In this document: in pieces, positions 49,600 through 60,790 of the stretch
Position numbering within the stretch: position 1 is the stretch's first letter
Layout of the letters: the number at the start of each line of letters is the position of its first letter
From: Ancistrus triradiatus
Lineage: Eukaryota; Chordata; Actinopteri; Siluriformes; Loricariidae
Direction of reading: 5' to 3'
Assembly: GCA_025084515.1 (NCBI GenBank)
Contig: JAJAGP010000440.1
Coordinates: 97,501-161,500 of the forward strand
Length of the DNA: 64,000 nucleotides
Program-made: the position numbers and the translations under genes
Notes under the pieces: model-generated
What the model was told of the DNA's origin: nothing
What the model saw: the letters and a program-made list of their open reading frames with translations, nothing else
The model's database searches: none

Positions 49600-50805
49600 T
49601 ACTACTATTACTAAAATGCAGTGTTCCTTACATTTCCTTGGACTTTTATTTCACTACAGACAGCATGAACCTGAGATGTTTTATGTTTTTTTTTTTTCTG
49701 GTCAACGTCATTTGATTTGTTAATAATTTTCCATTCCTGCATATCAGACCTGCTACGCATTCCAAAAAAAGTTTGGATGGGGACAATTAAGTACTAGAAA
49801 TGAATTATAAAAAGTAAATAATGATGTGATTTCAAACAGGTGATTATAATCAGGATTTGGTCCAAAAGCAGCATCCACTAAATGCTGAGTCTTTGGTGGG
49901 CAGAGATGATCAGAGGATCTCCAGTTTATCAACAGATGTGTAGGAAAATGATTGAAATGTTTAAAAACAATGTTCCTCAAAGAAAGATTAGAAGAGATTT
50001 ATATACTTCAGTCCTAACTTTTTCTGTTTTGTCTGTTGATAAATGCTGGACGTCCCTGGAAAAGTCGTCTTGAAGGCAGCTTATGTTCCTCTAAAATGTA
50101 TTTTTCTGCATTAATGCTGCAACACAGAAGTGGAAATGACCTTTACCAAGGGCCCTGACCTGACCCCATACCATGCCAGAGCCTGGCTTTTGGACCTCTT
50201 TTCATCTTTGGTCCATTTCTTCCAAAAAAGATCTGTTATACTGATGGGTCTGAGCACAATCCCCGTTCCCATTGTATGATGGTCCATCCCAGATGCCTCC
50301 GAGCCCAGAGAAGCCGACGCCCCTTCTGGATATGGTTATAACATAAGGCTTCTTTTTAGCACAGTAACGTTTTAAGTGGTATCTGTGAATGTAGCTCTGT
50401 ATTGTAGAGCTTGATAAAGGTCTGATAAAGGAATCCCTTGTCCATGTGGTTCTACCAGCTATTGATGAATGATGGTTCTTGATGCAGTGCCGTCTGAGGG
50501 AGCGGAGATCACCCCTCTTCAGTTTAGGCTTTTTAGGAAATTCCTCCAGATTCCTTGGATGGTTTAATGATATTATGCTCTGTAGAGGGAGACATATGGA
50601 AACCCCTTCCAGCCTTTCTTAGAGGAACACTGTTTTTAAACAGTCATTTTCTCACTCAACTAGAGATCCTCTGCTCATCTTTACTCCTCAAAGACCCTTC
50701 GTGGATGCTGCTTTTGGACCAAATCACATCATTATTTTTTTTTGTTTGTTTTTGATATGCATTTTTCATACCATCCCAACTTTTTCTGATTTGGGGTTGT
50801 ACTAC
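49600..50805. mobile_element. palindromic Tc1/mariner family, copy A7 (longest)
   Basis: The left arm starts ATGCAGTGTTCCTTACATTT. Inner repeat CATTCCAAAAAAAGTTTGGA is at about 49756. A short + coding scrap, MIRGSPVYQQMCRKMIEMFK, is followed by an inverted internal segment (from about 50020). The outer end CATCCCAACTTTTTCTGATT is near 50790. The mixed orientation suggests two halves joined by recombination. Confidence 0.78.
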
Positions 50806-50929
50806 TTGTGCTTATACTACTACTAATACTACTAATATGTGTAGTGTATAGACCAATCTGCCTATTGAAGCTCCCAGAATGGTGCAAATAGTTCTTTCTC
50901 AGGTTCTACTTTAACCTCTTGTCTACTCC

Positions 50930-51420
50930 AGACTGTCGAACCACAGCAGCTTTTTTTAAAAATTCCTGGGACGTCTCCCCACATGTACCAAAAGCCCTCT
51001 ATAGCTGATTCAGAATGCAGCACCATGTCTGGCTTTCAATCTACACCAGTTCTCCCACAGCGCCTGACTGCTGCATTTCCTCCAGCGGCTTCATGTAATT
51101 GAAATACTGCTGCTTTCCTGCTAAACCAGAAATAGACATACCCAGTGCTGGTTAGCTTTTAGGTCTTATCATCAACAAAGAGATGCCAAGGGTTTCACGA
51201 CTAATGGATATAGGGATTTGAGACACCACCATTTCATACCGAGTCATGCTTCTCATTATCATTTAAAAAAGCCGGCGCTCCAAGCCGACCGTACTAACAA
51301 AGGTGCTGGTTAGGCAGGATGAGAAGGTGCTGTGGTGTTTGATCCTAGTGGTATTTTGGCCAAAACGTCTCACAGATTTTTAAGTAGGACTCTAGGGAGC
51401 AGTGTTAGCCTTGAACAGTG
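50930..51420 (+). mobile_element. LINE 3' fragment (L2/Rex-like reverse transcriptase end)
   Basis: CAGAATGCAGCACCATGTCT, GCTTTCAATCTACACCAGTT, CTCCCACAGCGCCTGACTGC and TCCAGCGGCTTCATGTAATT follow the LIQNAAARL-FNL-FSH-PLL-LHWLPV words of fish L2/Rex reverse transcriptases. Confidence 0.5.
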
Positions 51421-51724
51421 TCTAGGGAAGGTTCCTCTAAAACAACTCAAACAAGAGATTTGCACAAAGCAGTATGAGCCTGCTAAGGCGTTCACAGCAT
51501 GATTTAATTTAGGGTTTCCACCACATATTCAGCGTGATCACACTTCAGAGTGGCAGACATTCCTAGAGACAATCCAGGAGGAACTTCCACCCAAATATAG
51601 CATCTGTTAATAACTAACCAAAAAAGAGATGTTGGGATCAAATGAATTTTGTTACGTATGAATGTTATGAAGATAAATGTAAGTGATTACAATATTAGAG
51701 AGAAAGGATTAGTTTATTGGGGAA

Positions 51725-52580
51725 AAACATACAGTTGAAAGGAGGCTCTAGCTACCCTGCTAGGCCGCCTCTAGCCTGGATACAAGAAGAGATTCGGCTG
51801 GTATGTTGTGGTAGATTTACCCACAGATGTTACACCTGGACCTGTAGATCCTGCACACTCATAGCCGGTTCCATAAATGCTCGACTGGAGATAAATCTCG
51901 CTCCACAGCAAAGGCAGGACTGAAGTGTCACCATGAGGCCTCCAAAATCAAACCCGACTGCCGTCGGATCCCAAACAGAACCTGGATTCATCACTCTAAA
52001 CGGTTCCAGTCCGTAGCAGTCCAGGTTTCTCGTTCACCACACCACTGCAAACGAAGGCGATGGTGGCTGGCTGAAAATGGGCACTGTGACAACAAATTTC
52101 CTTCTGCTAAGCTCCTGGAAATGGTCCGGCCACAGACGGGGGTGTGTACTGAAGGTGCCCCCGGTGTCTGGATGGTGGATAACAAAACTGTAGGAGCTGC
52201 TCGTGCTTGTCGGTGGATCAAATAATCCTCTCTACTGGGGGTCTGTCTGGGCCATCTAAAGCCTGTTCATCATGTGTGTGTGCCCCCATAAAACCCCTGC
52301 TCCCAGTACCTCCTACCAGCTAGGTCAGAACGGCCCAAAAACATCCATCCTGCTTCTCTCAGTCCGATGATGCTCCCCCTCTCAAAGTCTGTCAGATGGA
52401 CACAATGCACTCATGATTATGTGTTGTGTTGTGCATACCTCTCTCATCAAAAGGTACACTACCCAAAAGTAGCATTTTTACGCCCTCTTGTGGTGAGGCG
52501 CAGTATTTAATCGGAGTACCTGTAGTCATTTATATATCAGCCTGAGACAGAACTCCATGTTGAGTTTTCATAATGTTATT
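51725..52580 (-). mobile_element. Tc1-like transposon, copy B3
   Basis: The + strand edge GAAAGGAGGCTCTAGCTACC matches copy B1. The minus strand carries the N-terminal half: RQARAAPTVLLSTIQTPGAP and SAEGNLLSQ, then CGERETWTATDWNRLE leading to the first catalytic region. The stretch between about 51905 and 51985 is deleted relative to B1. Interrupted throughout. Confidence 0.75.
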
Positions 52581-52584
52581 CCCT

Positions 52585-52613
<29 letters not shown>
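52585..52613 (+). repeat. (TG)n at the exon 11 acceptor
   Basis: About 29 bp of TG ending at the TAG acceptor, standing where a pyrimidine tract is expected. Confidence 0.97.
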
Positions 52614-52615
<2 letters not shown>

Positions 52616-52744
52616 GTGCAGGAGCTCCAGAGCCCCCCGAGAGCGAGCATGGTGGTGAAGGACTGTGTGAGAGCCTGCCTCGATTCCACCTACCGCTACA
52701 TCTTTGACAACTGCCACGAGCTCTACAACCAGCTGCTCGATCAG
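52616..52744 (+). CDS. unc13c: unc13c exon 11: MUN region
   Basis: This 129-nt exon (phase 0 to 0) encodes VQELQSPPRASMVVKDCVRA, then CLDSTYRYIFDNCHELYNQL and LDQ. The spelling CVRACLDSTY..IFDNCHELYNQL fits UNC13C; UNC13A and B, as I recall them, have CVKACLNSTYEYIFNNC. The acceptor is an unusual TGTAG with only a (TG)n repeat (52585-52613) in place of a pyrimidine tract. The donor GTGTGT at 52745 is the first unit of another (GT)n repeat. The reading frame is intact. Confidence 0.94.
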
Positions 52745-52766
52745 GTGTGTGTGTGTGTGTGTGTGT
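52745..52766 (+). repeat. (GT)n at the exon 11 donor
   Basis: The donor GT is the first unit of an 11-unit GT repeat. Confidence 0.97.
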
Positions 52767-52921
52767 ATGTTAGCGTTAGCACTGCCTCATTCTGGATGCA
52801 CCTGTCATAGTAGTCACATCAATCAAAGCCAGTTTCGGTTCCGTTAGTCGATATGAATGTCAGGATTACCTTTTTATTACAAGGGTGAAATTGATTTATA
52901 AAAACGAAGCATTCATAGAGG

Positions 52922-52949
<28 letters not shown>
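52922..52949 (+). repeat. (AC)n microsatellite
   Basis: 28 bp of AC, complementary to both GT tracts flanking exon 11. Confidence 0.95.
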
Positions 52950-52953
<4 letters not shown>

Positions 52954-53535
52954 CTTGTATTACTGTTCTGTTTCATTAGCGAGCTGAACTGAGCAGTGTA
53001 ATGAGGGCACAGTGCAGATATAAATACCACTCTTATATAAAGAGAGGGAGACGGAGACCCACAGCGCCGTAGCCTTTATTTCTATAGAAGTTGTCTATTA
53101 TAAGATTATCCGTCGCTATGGTTACGGGGGATATTTAAGAATATGGTCAGAATAAAGAAGTTTGACTGTATAGACAGAGCTTAATTTAGAAGATCTAATT
53201 AAATAGCATATAATTAAAGGAAAAAGAGAAAATGGTAAAGAAAAAATCCAATAGAGTATATAATCAAAAAATTATTTTCTAAATCCAATGTAATATTAAA
53301 ATGCAGATACAATGGGGAAAAAATATTTATTGAATCAAATATTAAAAAAGAGAATGTAGCACTTACCTATCAAATGTAGCAAATAAAACAGAGAATACAA
53401 TAAAAATTAAAAAAGTATCTCAGTAAATTGAATATAAGAAATAAAATGTAATGAATAAAATACAGAATATAAAAAAGAAAATATAATAAAATGTAACATG
53501 TAATTACTAAATTAGATAAAATATGATAAATAACG

Positions 53536-53731
53536 CATGTGTGCGCGCGCGTGTGTGTGTGTGCGCGCACGCTCGTGTGTGTGTGTGTGTGCGTGTGGGG
53601 ATGAGTGTGTGTTCGTGTGTTGCTGCCTGTGTTGTGTGTGCGCGTGTGGTTGTGTGTCTGTGTGTGTGTGTTTGTGTGTTGTGGTCTCTGTGTGTGTGTG
53701 GGGCTAAGTGCGTGTTGTGTTTTTTCTGTTG

Positions 53732-53762
<31 letters not shown>

Positions 53763-53870
53763 TGGGGGGCTGAGTGCGTGTTGAGAGTGAAGAGTGAGAT
53801 AAAGGCTGGAGTGTGTAACCCCAAAGGCGGACATTTGTGTGTGTGTGTGTGGTGTGGTGTGCTGGTGTTG
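53536..53870 (+). repeat. complex (GT/GC)n block
   Basis: Alternating GT and GC runs broken by short unique words. Alternating purine-pyrimidine sequence of this kind can adopt Z-DNA. Long open frames on both strands here come from the repeat only. Confidence 0.9.
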
Positions 53871-54140
53871 GGGCTGAAGGGAGCTGCGATGGAGCAATCA
53901 GTGGCTTTTGGCTCAAAGAGCAATCAGCCTAGTTGGAACCGTCGTTGCCTGTCTGTTGTTGCGCGTGCACAATGTGTTCGTGTGTTGTGTGTTGTGTCTC
54001 TTCATCTTTCCTTTTCCAAGCACAAAGTTAGTGATCTCTTGCCTCTCAAATTTCTCTCTATCCAGATCCCTGTTATGAAGCAAGTGATGGAATTAGAATG
54101 TAACTGAAATTCAGAATCCGTGTAAGTGTGTGGGTTTGTG

Positions 54141-54377
54141 TGTTTAGGGGACTCGGTGTATAAGGGTGTGTTTTGTGTGTTTAGGGGACTCGGTGGTGTA
54201 TAAGGGTGTGTTTGTGTGTTTAGGGGACTCGGTGTATAAGGGTGTGTTTGTGTGTTTAGGGGACTCGGTGTATAAGGGTGTGTTTGTGTGTTTAGGGGAC
54301 TCGGTGTATAAGGGTGTGTTTGTGTGTTTAGGGGACTCGGTGTATAAGGGTGTGTTTGTGTGTTTAGGGGACTCGGT
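54141..54377 (+). repeat. 36-bp minisatellite
   Basis: About seven near-identical units beginning TGTTTAGGGGACTCGGTGTA and ending AGGGTGTGTTTGTG. The unit length is a multiple of three, so a 12-residue repeat stays open on both strands. Confidence 0.93.
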
Positions 54378-54639
54378 GGGGGGCCCGGGTTCCTGTTCCT
54401 GTTTGCATTCAGTACTGAACGCTGACCTGATGTGTGTTTAAACAACACGCCTGTATTTGTCTGAGACTGGAGCCTGACTGTAACTGCAGGGCCTCTTTAG
54501 TCACTCACACGTACCCAGGGCAGCTTTAGGACGTTAGGGGTGAGGGGTTAGAGGAGGATCAGAGGCACGGAAGAGTCCATATTTTAATCTGTGGCATTGC
54601 TAGAAGGTGGAAGAGTCCATTTATAATAAGGGGGGGGGG

Positions 54640-54810
54640 TTGTTAAAGGCTTTCAGAGATTACATAATTGTCTAAAAGCAGCTTTATAAACCCTAGATCT
54701 CCAGCCCCAACTGAGCAAGCCTAGGGAAACGGTGGCAATTAAAATATCCCCGAATGTCATAAGAAAAATACCTTGGGAGGGTCAAGACTCAAAAAGTATC
54801 CCAGCCTCGG
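54640..54810 (+). repeat. dispersed teleost repeat (family H), copy 4
   Basis: AAAGCAGCTTTATAAACCCT, CCCAACTGAGCAAGCCTAGG, GGTGGCAATTAAAATATCCC, CTTGGGAGGGTCAAGACTCA. Confidence 0.75.
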
Positions 54811-54829
54811 TGTTCTATGTAAGAATGAA

Positions 54830-55375
54830 ATTAAATTATAAAAATATTGTTTATAATAATGAATAAAATAGAGAAAATAATAAAAAGAAAATCCACTAAA
54901 TAAAATCTTCTAAAATAGAATATATAATGAATCAAACAGAATATAATAATTAAAATATTAAAAAAATATTATATAATAGTAAGAAAAATAATAAAATATA
55001 ATAAAATAAAATGGAGAATGAAATAAAAAAGCAAATGTAATAAATAAACTATAAAAATAGAAAATATAACAAAGGAAACTACATTAAATAAAAATATGTT
55101 GAAATATAGCATTTAAATTAAATATAATAAAAAGGAATATATAATAAATAAAATATAATTATTTAAAAAACATGAAAATAGGATAAAACAAAACATACAA
55201 TAAAAACAAAATATAATACAATAATAAAATAATATAAAATAATATAAAAAATGTAATAAATAAAATATAAAAATAGAGAATATAACAAATTAATCAAAGT
55301 CAAAATTAGATCAAATGTAGAATATAATGAATACAAGAGAATACAATATTATAGAAAATATAATAAATAATCAAA
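54830..55375 (+). repeat. A/T-rich (ATAAAA)n-like tract
   Basis: Nearly pure A/T, with AATATAATAAA and AAATAGAGAATATAA variants repeated. Related sequence lies at 53180-53530 and 56060-56370. Confidence 0.8.
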
Positions 55376-55556
55376 TGCTGAGATTCTGAGGCTTATCTTC
55401 GCTATACAGTGCAGAGTGCATGGGGGAATGTGAGCCAAATTACAGCCCGGCAAATCAAACTTAATCCACGTCCATTACAGCCGCCATTAAGCTCAGACAG
55501 CTATTAAAGCCCGAGCTGTTAAATAATTGAACACGTTGCTTCATAACCTTAATCAT

Positions 55557-55564
55557 AACACACA

Positions 55565-55600
<36 letters not shown>

Positions 55601-55655
55601 CACTCACACACACACACGCTCACTCACACACACACACACACACTCACACACACGC

Positions 55656-55687
<32 letters not shown>

Positions 55688-55726
55688 TCACACACACACT
55701 CACTCACACACACACACTTACACACA
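55557..55726 (+). repeat. (CA)n / CTCA microsatellite
   Basis: About 170 bp of CA with regular CTCA and CGCT interruptions. Confidence 0.95.
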
Positions 55727-55759
55727 CGGCGAAGAAGAAATTACCGCTGTTATGTTCAG

Positions 55760-56040
55760 AGGTAGTTTAACCTTAGATAAGCCCAACTGTCCAAACGTCC
55801 AGCCACAGGCACCAGAGGACCCAGGGTGTCCCAAGAAAACATTCCCACACCATCACCGCCCCTCCAGCAGCCTGAACTGTTACACCTGACAGGAACATCC
55901 ATGGATTCATGCTGCTAACACCAAATTCTGATCCTCCCATCAGACACAGAAACCTGGATCCATCTGACCAGGCCGTGTTTTTACTGCTCAGTGATCCAGT
56001 GTTTGTGTTCTTTTGCCCACTGGAGTCAAAAAGGACCAAA
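55760..56040 (-). mobile_element. Tc1/mariner fragment, central transposase (family D)
   Basis: The minus strand reads NTAWSDGSRFLCLMGGSEFG, SSMNPWMFLSGVTVQAAGG and AVMVWECF. This is the first catalytic Asp region (WSDESRF in intact relatives, here SDG) and the GGGVMVWG strand of a fish Tc1/mariner transposase. No ends remain. Confidence 0.75.
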
Positions 56041-56604
56041 TCTGCTTTGGCATCCTTGAAAAGAAAATAAAATGTAGCAAATGACATAAAATAGAACATA
56101 TAATTAGTAAAATATATAGTTACGGCTAAAGAGAATCTAATCACTACAATGTAATAAAATATGTAATACAGTACGAAGAAAATCTAATCATATGGAACAT
56201 ATAATTAATAAATTAGATGTAAAATCTGATAAATACAATATAAAAAATAGAGACTATAAAATATCTAATAAATAATTTAGACAATTTTAAATAGATATTA
56301 TTAATAAAATAGAATCAAACATATGGAATTAAAAAGAGAATATAATATAATAAATAAACAATAAATAGGTCGGGAGTCCAGAACCGTAGCTGAGATTTGA
56401 TTGTATAGTTTGGAACAGAGCCCATACCTCCATCAGATTTTGGTTGGTCGTCTCAGTGCATGTCTGATGGTTATTATCTCACACTGTTTCCTAACTGAGC
56501 TCCCGCTGAGAGCGGCACCCCACCAAAGCGGCACACGGATTATAAGAGTCATCTGGAAGGACTTCAGCCTTCTACAATACGTCAAGGATTTAAATGAATG
56601 AGAT

Positions 56605-57115
56605 AATATTAGGCGTACAGGTTCTGTATGGTATCCTGTGATACATTTACTTACAGATGTTACAGCTGGGCCTGTAGATCCTGCTCACTCGTAGCTGGTC
56701 CCATAAATGCTCGATTGGTGAAAAATCTGTCCAGCAGCCACCAAGGCAGTTTTACAATCTGGAGGAGACATTCCTGGGTGGGCATTATCCTGCTGAAAAA
56801 TGCCAGTTGGAAGCCCTGCCTTGAGAGGCAATCCACACACCACTGAGTTGTTAGTGTCCCTCGTATCACCACCAGGGGTGACCTGCTGTCGTAGTCGATG
56901 GCTCCCCAGATCATCACACCAGCAGTGGGGCAGGGTGTCGCTCCACGGCAAAGGCAGGACTGAAGCGTCACCACGAGGCCTCCATACTCAAACCCAACCA
57001 TCATCAGATCCCAAACAGAACCTGGATTCATCACTAAAGACCAAACGGCTCCAGTCCAGAACAGAACAGGTTCCTCGTTCATGATACCACTGCAAACAAA
57101 GGCAGGACACGATGA
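56605..57115 (-). mobile_element. Tc1-like transposon, copy B4
   Basis: The minus strand has the longest open piece of family B: FWTGAVWSLVMNPGSVWDLM, ATPCPTAGVMIWGAIDYDSR, SPLVVIRGTLTTQWCV, then a shift before the second Asp region (an RIMPTQEC frame). First-Asp residues are degraded (VMNPGS where intact relatives have FSDESR). The copy begins inside the gene, so the N-terminal half is missing. Confidence 0.8.
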
Positions 57116-57599
57116 CTATATACTACATATTATTCCACTTATATATCCCATTATCATTAATGTTTTACATTAGCCCGTTCAGGAACACTCGAGAGTTTTA
57201 TTTATTTTTATTCAAATCTTCTTTTCCTAGTAACAAGCTGTTTAAAACTGCTTTAACCTTTATCGGAACAGCCAGGAATAACAGCACAGCTCTCCATGAA
57301 TCCACTAAAGGTCACAGTTATTAGCGAGCGCTAAGTTGAGAACTCAGACATCCGAAACCTCCCACACACTTCTGAGATTCAGCTTCCGATAGTAAGAGGT
57401 AACATGGGGAAGATCCCACACAGAGAGAACAGGCCACATAAGTATGGTGCTTGATTTATGTCAGGTTTAAATATGATGTGCAATAGTATAATTAAGTTAA
57501 TGAAGACTGGTATTTTTAATAAATTTGGCAAAATATCCCTGTTTAGATTGACATAGGCTTTCATTGGATAATTACTGCAGTGATTAATACGTTTAACCC

Positions 57600-58195
57600 T
57601 AGCAGGAACAACACATCTTCTCGTTTCTTAAACAACCGTTTTGGAAGACGTATCCTGTGGTCTTGGAAAAGATGTTTGGATTTGCTCTAAGTACTGTCCA
57701 ACCCGTTTCAAAACTTGGAAGGATAATGGTGATCCCTCAACTTCGCACAAGAAATGTGGTCAGCAAAATACCGAACTTAAACGCTCGGTTAAATCGAATG
57801 GTAAAAAAATGGACAGTAGGAAGTTTAATAGTAAACATAAGAGCATTTCATCACACAAAATACCACAAGAACTCACAGGATTGGGACTAAGCAGCTGGGT
57901 GTCCATAAGAAAACCACTTACTAGTGAGGATAATCAGGAAAAGGCTTCAACCTGCCAGGGAACATAAAGATTGGACTCTGGAGCAGTTTCTAGATATTTA
58001 AAACATCTTGCAATAAGTAAAACACAGATTTAATGAATCACTAGTCGTTTATAGGTCTTGCAAGTTAAATAACTTGTTAAAGGTTTGTTAAAATGTACTG
58101 AAATACTGCATATAGTTAGTTTATTTCAGCTAGACAATCAAGAAAACAGATTTCAGTGAGGGAGTCTCAAACTTTTGCACCATACAGTATGGAGC
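57600..58195 (+). mobile_element. Tc1-like element, internally deleted (family F)
   Basis: The + strand has ALSTVQPVSKLGRIMVIPQL and NQEKASTCQGT-type words, interpretable as the helix-turn-helix and downstream part of a Tc1 transposase in broken frames. It ends GGAGTCTCAAACTTTTGCAC at about 58180, followed by a CATACAGTA end like those at 265, 3934 and 32988. Identification is tentative. Confidence 0.5.
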
Positions 58196-58439
58196 TGATG
58201 TAATCCTGTGTGGAGTCTCATTGATTTTTGTTGACACTTTCTTGGCTGGCTTACAGCGTGATGACATCTGGCCTTGTAGCTCAGTATCACTTTTGGTGCA
58301 CAGTGCTGGTGTGACAAGTCAAACGTAACGTTTGAGTCAAGCTCCATTAATTGGGTGTGAAACATAACCTAAAATAATGTGAGAGCCAATAAAAGACGAA
58401 CACAGCCTGCCTTAACGAATAAATCACAAGCTAATAACT

Positions 58440-58680
58440 ACACTTACATTTAATCGTTTGGCAGGTGCCCTTATCCAGAGCGACTTAGAACAGCTACGGA
58501 CTTACAGTCCAAACAGTTGTAAGTTAAGGGTATTTGTCAGAGGAGCAGACAGAACTTGGACTCAACCCAAGACTGGCAGACTGGCATCAAACAAGCAGTT
58601 GGCTCAGTTGGTTGAGCTCCAGTTCCCAATGCTAGACCACCAAGGTGGGTCTGTGGTAGCACAAGAAGGGCAGAGGTGCC
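58440..58680 (+). repeat. dispersed fish repeat with CCTTATCCAGAGCGACTTA
   Basis: Contains GGCAGGTGCCCTTATCCAGA, GCGACTTAGAACAGC, and a tRNA-like second half (GTTGGCTCAGTTGGTTGAGC). The first words are a well-known abundant repeat of fish genomes. Confidence 0.7.
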
Positions 58681-58999
58681 CATCGTGACACAAACATAGT
58701 CCCAGCGTAAACTTAAACTTATAAGAAATAAGCATCCACAATCCAAACGGAAAGGTTTTAACCCATAACTGGTATTTAAGTGGCAGAACCTCCTCCTTTT
58801 TAAAAAACAGTTACAAAACAAAGAGTCTAAACGACTGACTAATCTTGGTGGGACTGTAGTTATAATTTGCTTTAAAGCCCCAGACACAGGGATAATAGAC
58901 ACTCGCTGAAGCCTGTGTTTCTCTGAGTGTCTTTTTCATGTCCACTGTTTTATATGGGATAAAAATAAATGCTATATGATAAAAAATTAACATTTTTCT

Positions 59000-59470
59000 C
59001 TCTCCAAAAGAGAGATTAAAAGAAAGAAAGGAAAGAAGTGACAGAAAGAACGAGTGGGTAAATTAGAAAAATGGAAAATATGACATTTGAGAAGAAAGTA
59101 AAGAAAAACAGTGAGAGAAAGACAAAAAGGAAAGGATTACATTCCAGAAGGAAGGAAGGAATTAATTAATTAAGGAAAAGTGATGGAAAGAACCAGCGGG
59201 TAAAATTAGAAAAATGGAAAAGAGGGCGTTTGAGAAGAAAGTAAAGAAAGAAAGAAAGAGGGAGGGAGGAAAGAATTGAGGGAAAGAACCAGTGATGGAA
59301 AAACAACAAGGAATTGATTATATTGAAGAAGAAAGAAAGAAAAATAGGCAGGAACAGACAACATTCAAAAAGAAAGAAGGAAAAAACGAAAAACACAAGA
59401 ACTTAAAACATTGAAGAAGAAAGTAAAGAAATAGATAGTAAACAGGAAAAGAGAAAAAGAAAGAAAGACA
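59000..59470 (+). repeat. purine-rich minisatellite before exon 12
   Basis: Units of GAAAGAACCAGCGGGTAAAA, TTAGAAAAATGGAAAAGAGG and TTTGAGAAGAAAGTAAAGAA recur. The same unit type appears at 60410-60790, on the other side of exon 12. Confidence 0.8.
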
Positions 59471-59947
59471 GAAAGAGTTGATCTGGCTGAGTCCAGCTTC
59501 ATCTGCTCCTCTGAGTTTCAGATTTTACGCTGGATCTGCTACTGAGAACCCTTTTGTAAATGCCACCTGTGCCAGTGCAGAAGATGTATACCAAACCAAG
59601 TCATGCCCAAAGTTAGTGGTGATAGATCAGTGGCATCACCCGTTAATGAGAGCTGACGATGAGCTGTATGAGGACTGCAGGCGATCACCTACCTGCATTA
59701 TTGATCGAGCTCCAAATGAGTTTTTGGGGAAGGTAACACGCCGAGCGATCCAGATTAAGCACTGCCCCGTTCTTGCTAGGAGGAACATGCACTGCTCCTA
59801 TTGGGTGATGGAAACTTTGAGCTGGAGTTACTGAGGGACCATGAATGATTTAAATCATTGCTGGAAGAAAATAAGAGGATGATAGTGGGACGATGAAGGT
59901 GAGCCGTGGGGACGGGTGTAACTGTATTAATCCGTTTCCCTTTGCAG

Positions 59948-60081
59948 TCGAAGAAGCAGGAGCTGCCCCGTGAGGAGCAGGGACCCTCCATAAAGAACCT
60001 GGAGTACTGGCCCAAACTCATCACGCTGATGGTGTCCGTGATCGATGAGGACCGATCGGCCTACACACCCGTCCTCAATCA
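59948..60081 (+). CDS. unc13c: unc13c exon 12: MUN region, last exon in window
   Basis: This exon encodes SKKQELPREEQGPSIKNLEY and WPKLITLMVSVIDEDRSAYT, then PVLNQ. It continues LLDQ of exon 11 as in UNC13C (LxDP-SKKQ-(D/E)(I/L)PRE(D/E)QGP). The acceptor is TTTGCAG ending at 59947. The donor is most likely GTACGT at 60082, splitting the final Gln codon after CA (phase 2, 134 nt); GTATCA at 60085 is a weaker choice. The next family segment (FPQELN...) was not found in the remaining 3.9 kb, so the gene continues past the window. Confidence 0.93.
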
Positions 60082-60409
60082 GTACGTATCACACAGAGCA
60101 CATCCACAGTTAGTGTAAGCCGGGAGGAGTAAGACATGGTCCAGGCCAGTGACTCTTTCTCACTGGTGGCTCCAGGTTACGTCTTTCTGAAAGCTTGTGT
60201 CGGGGCTTTTATTACCACAGTGCATGTGAACCATGAGAGTTACCTCATCATCCTCAACATATCTAAATACCACAGAATGAACCTAAACATGGCATAACAT
60301 CTGCACATGCAGGGATAAAGGAGCTGTAAACTCTAAAGGTTCTACCACTCATCCAGGAGAGAAGCCAAAACTTTCACAGCTTTTTCATCGCAGAGTTTGT
60401 GTTCAACAT

Positions 60410-60790
60410 CTTAAGAAAGAAAGAAAGAAAAAAGAGGAAGGAAGGAAGAGAAAGGGAGGAAAGAAGGAAGTCAGGGATAGATCCAGTGGGACAACGAGGA
60501 AACAAATGAAAGATGGCCCTTAAAAAAAGTGAGTGAGCACATGAGAAAAACAGAAAAGATGACGTTTATGAAGAAAGAAAGAAAGAAAGAAAGAAAGCAA
60601 GAAGTGAGGGAAAGAATCAGTGGGTAAGTTCTAAAAGAAAGATTGTTAAAAGGTAAGAAAGAAAGAACAAAAAAGGAAAGAGGGAGGGAGCAAAGATGGA
60701 AGTGAGGGACCAGTAGGAAAAAGAGAAAAACTGAAAAGATGACTTTCGAGAAGAAAGAAAAAGAAAGAGCGAGTGAGCGCCCCTTACCCT
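60410..60790 (+). repeat. purine-rich minisatellite after exon 12
   Basis: GAAAGAATCAGTGGGTAAG, AGAAAAACTGAAAAGATGAC and TTCGAGAAGAAAGAAA variants of the unit at 59000-59470. Confidence 0.8.

Larger units (their letters stand above)
49537..52615. other. intron 10 (3.1 kb)
   Basis: Contains a palindromic element, a LINE fragment and a Tc1 copy, leaving almost no unique sequence (about 51420-51720 is unexplained). Confidence 0.5.
52745..59947. other. intron 11 (7.2 kb)
   Basis: Repeats are listed separately. 52960-53530, 54390-54630, 55380-55550, 56040-56600, 57120-57600 and 58690-58980 show nothing I recognise; most are AT-rich. Confidence 0.5.

Noticed and set aside
53370..54107. Long open frames on both strands (138 to 194 codons)
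   Set aside because: Composition is Cys-Val or Thr-His repeats caused by GT/CA microsatellites; no start context or conserved domain.
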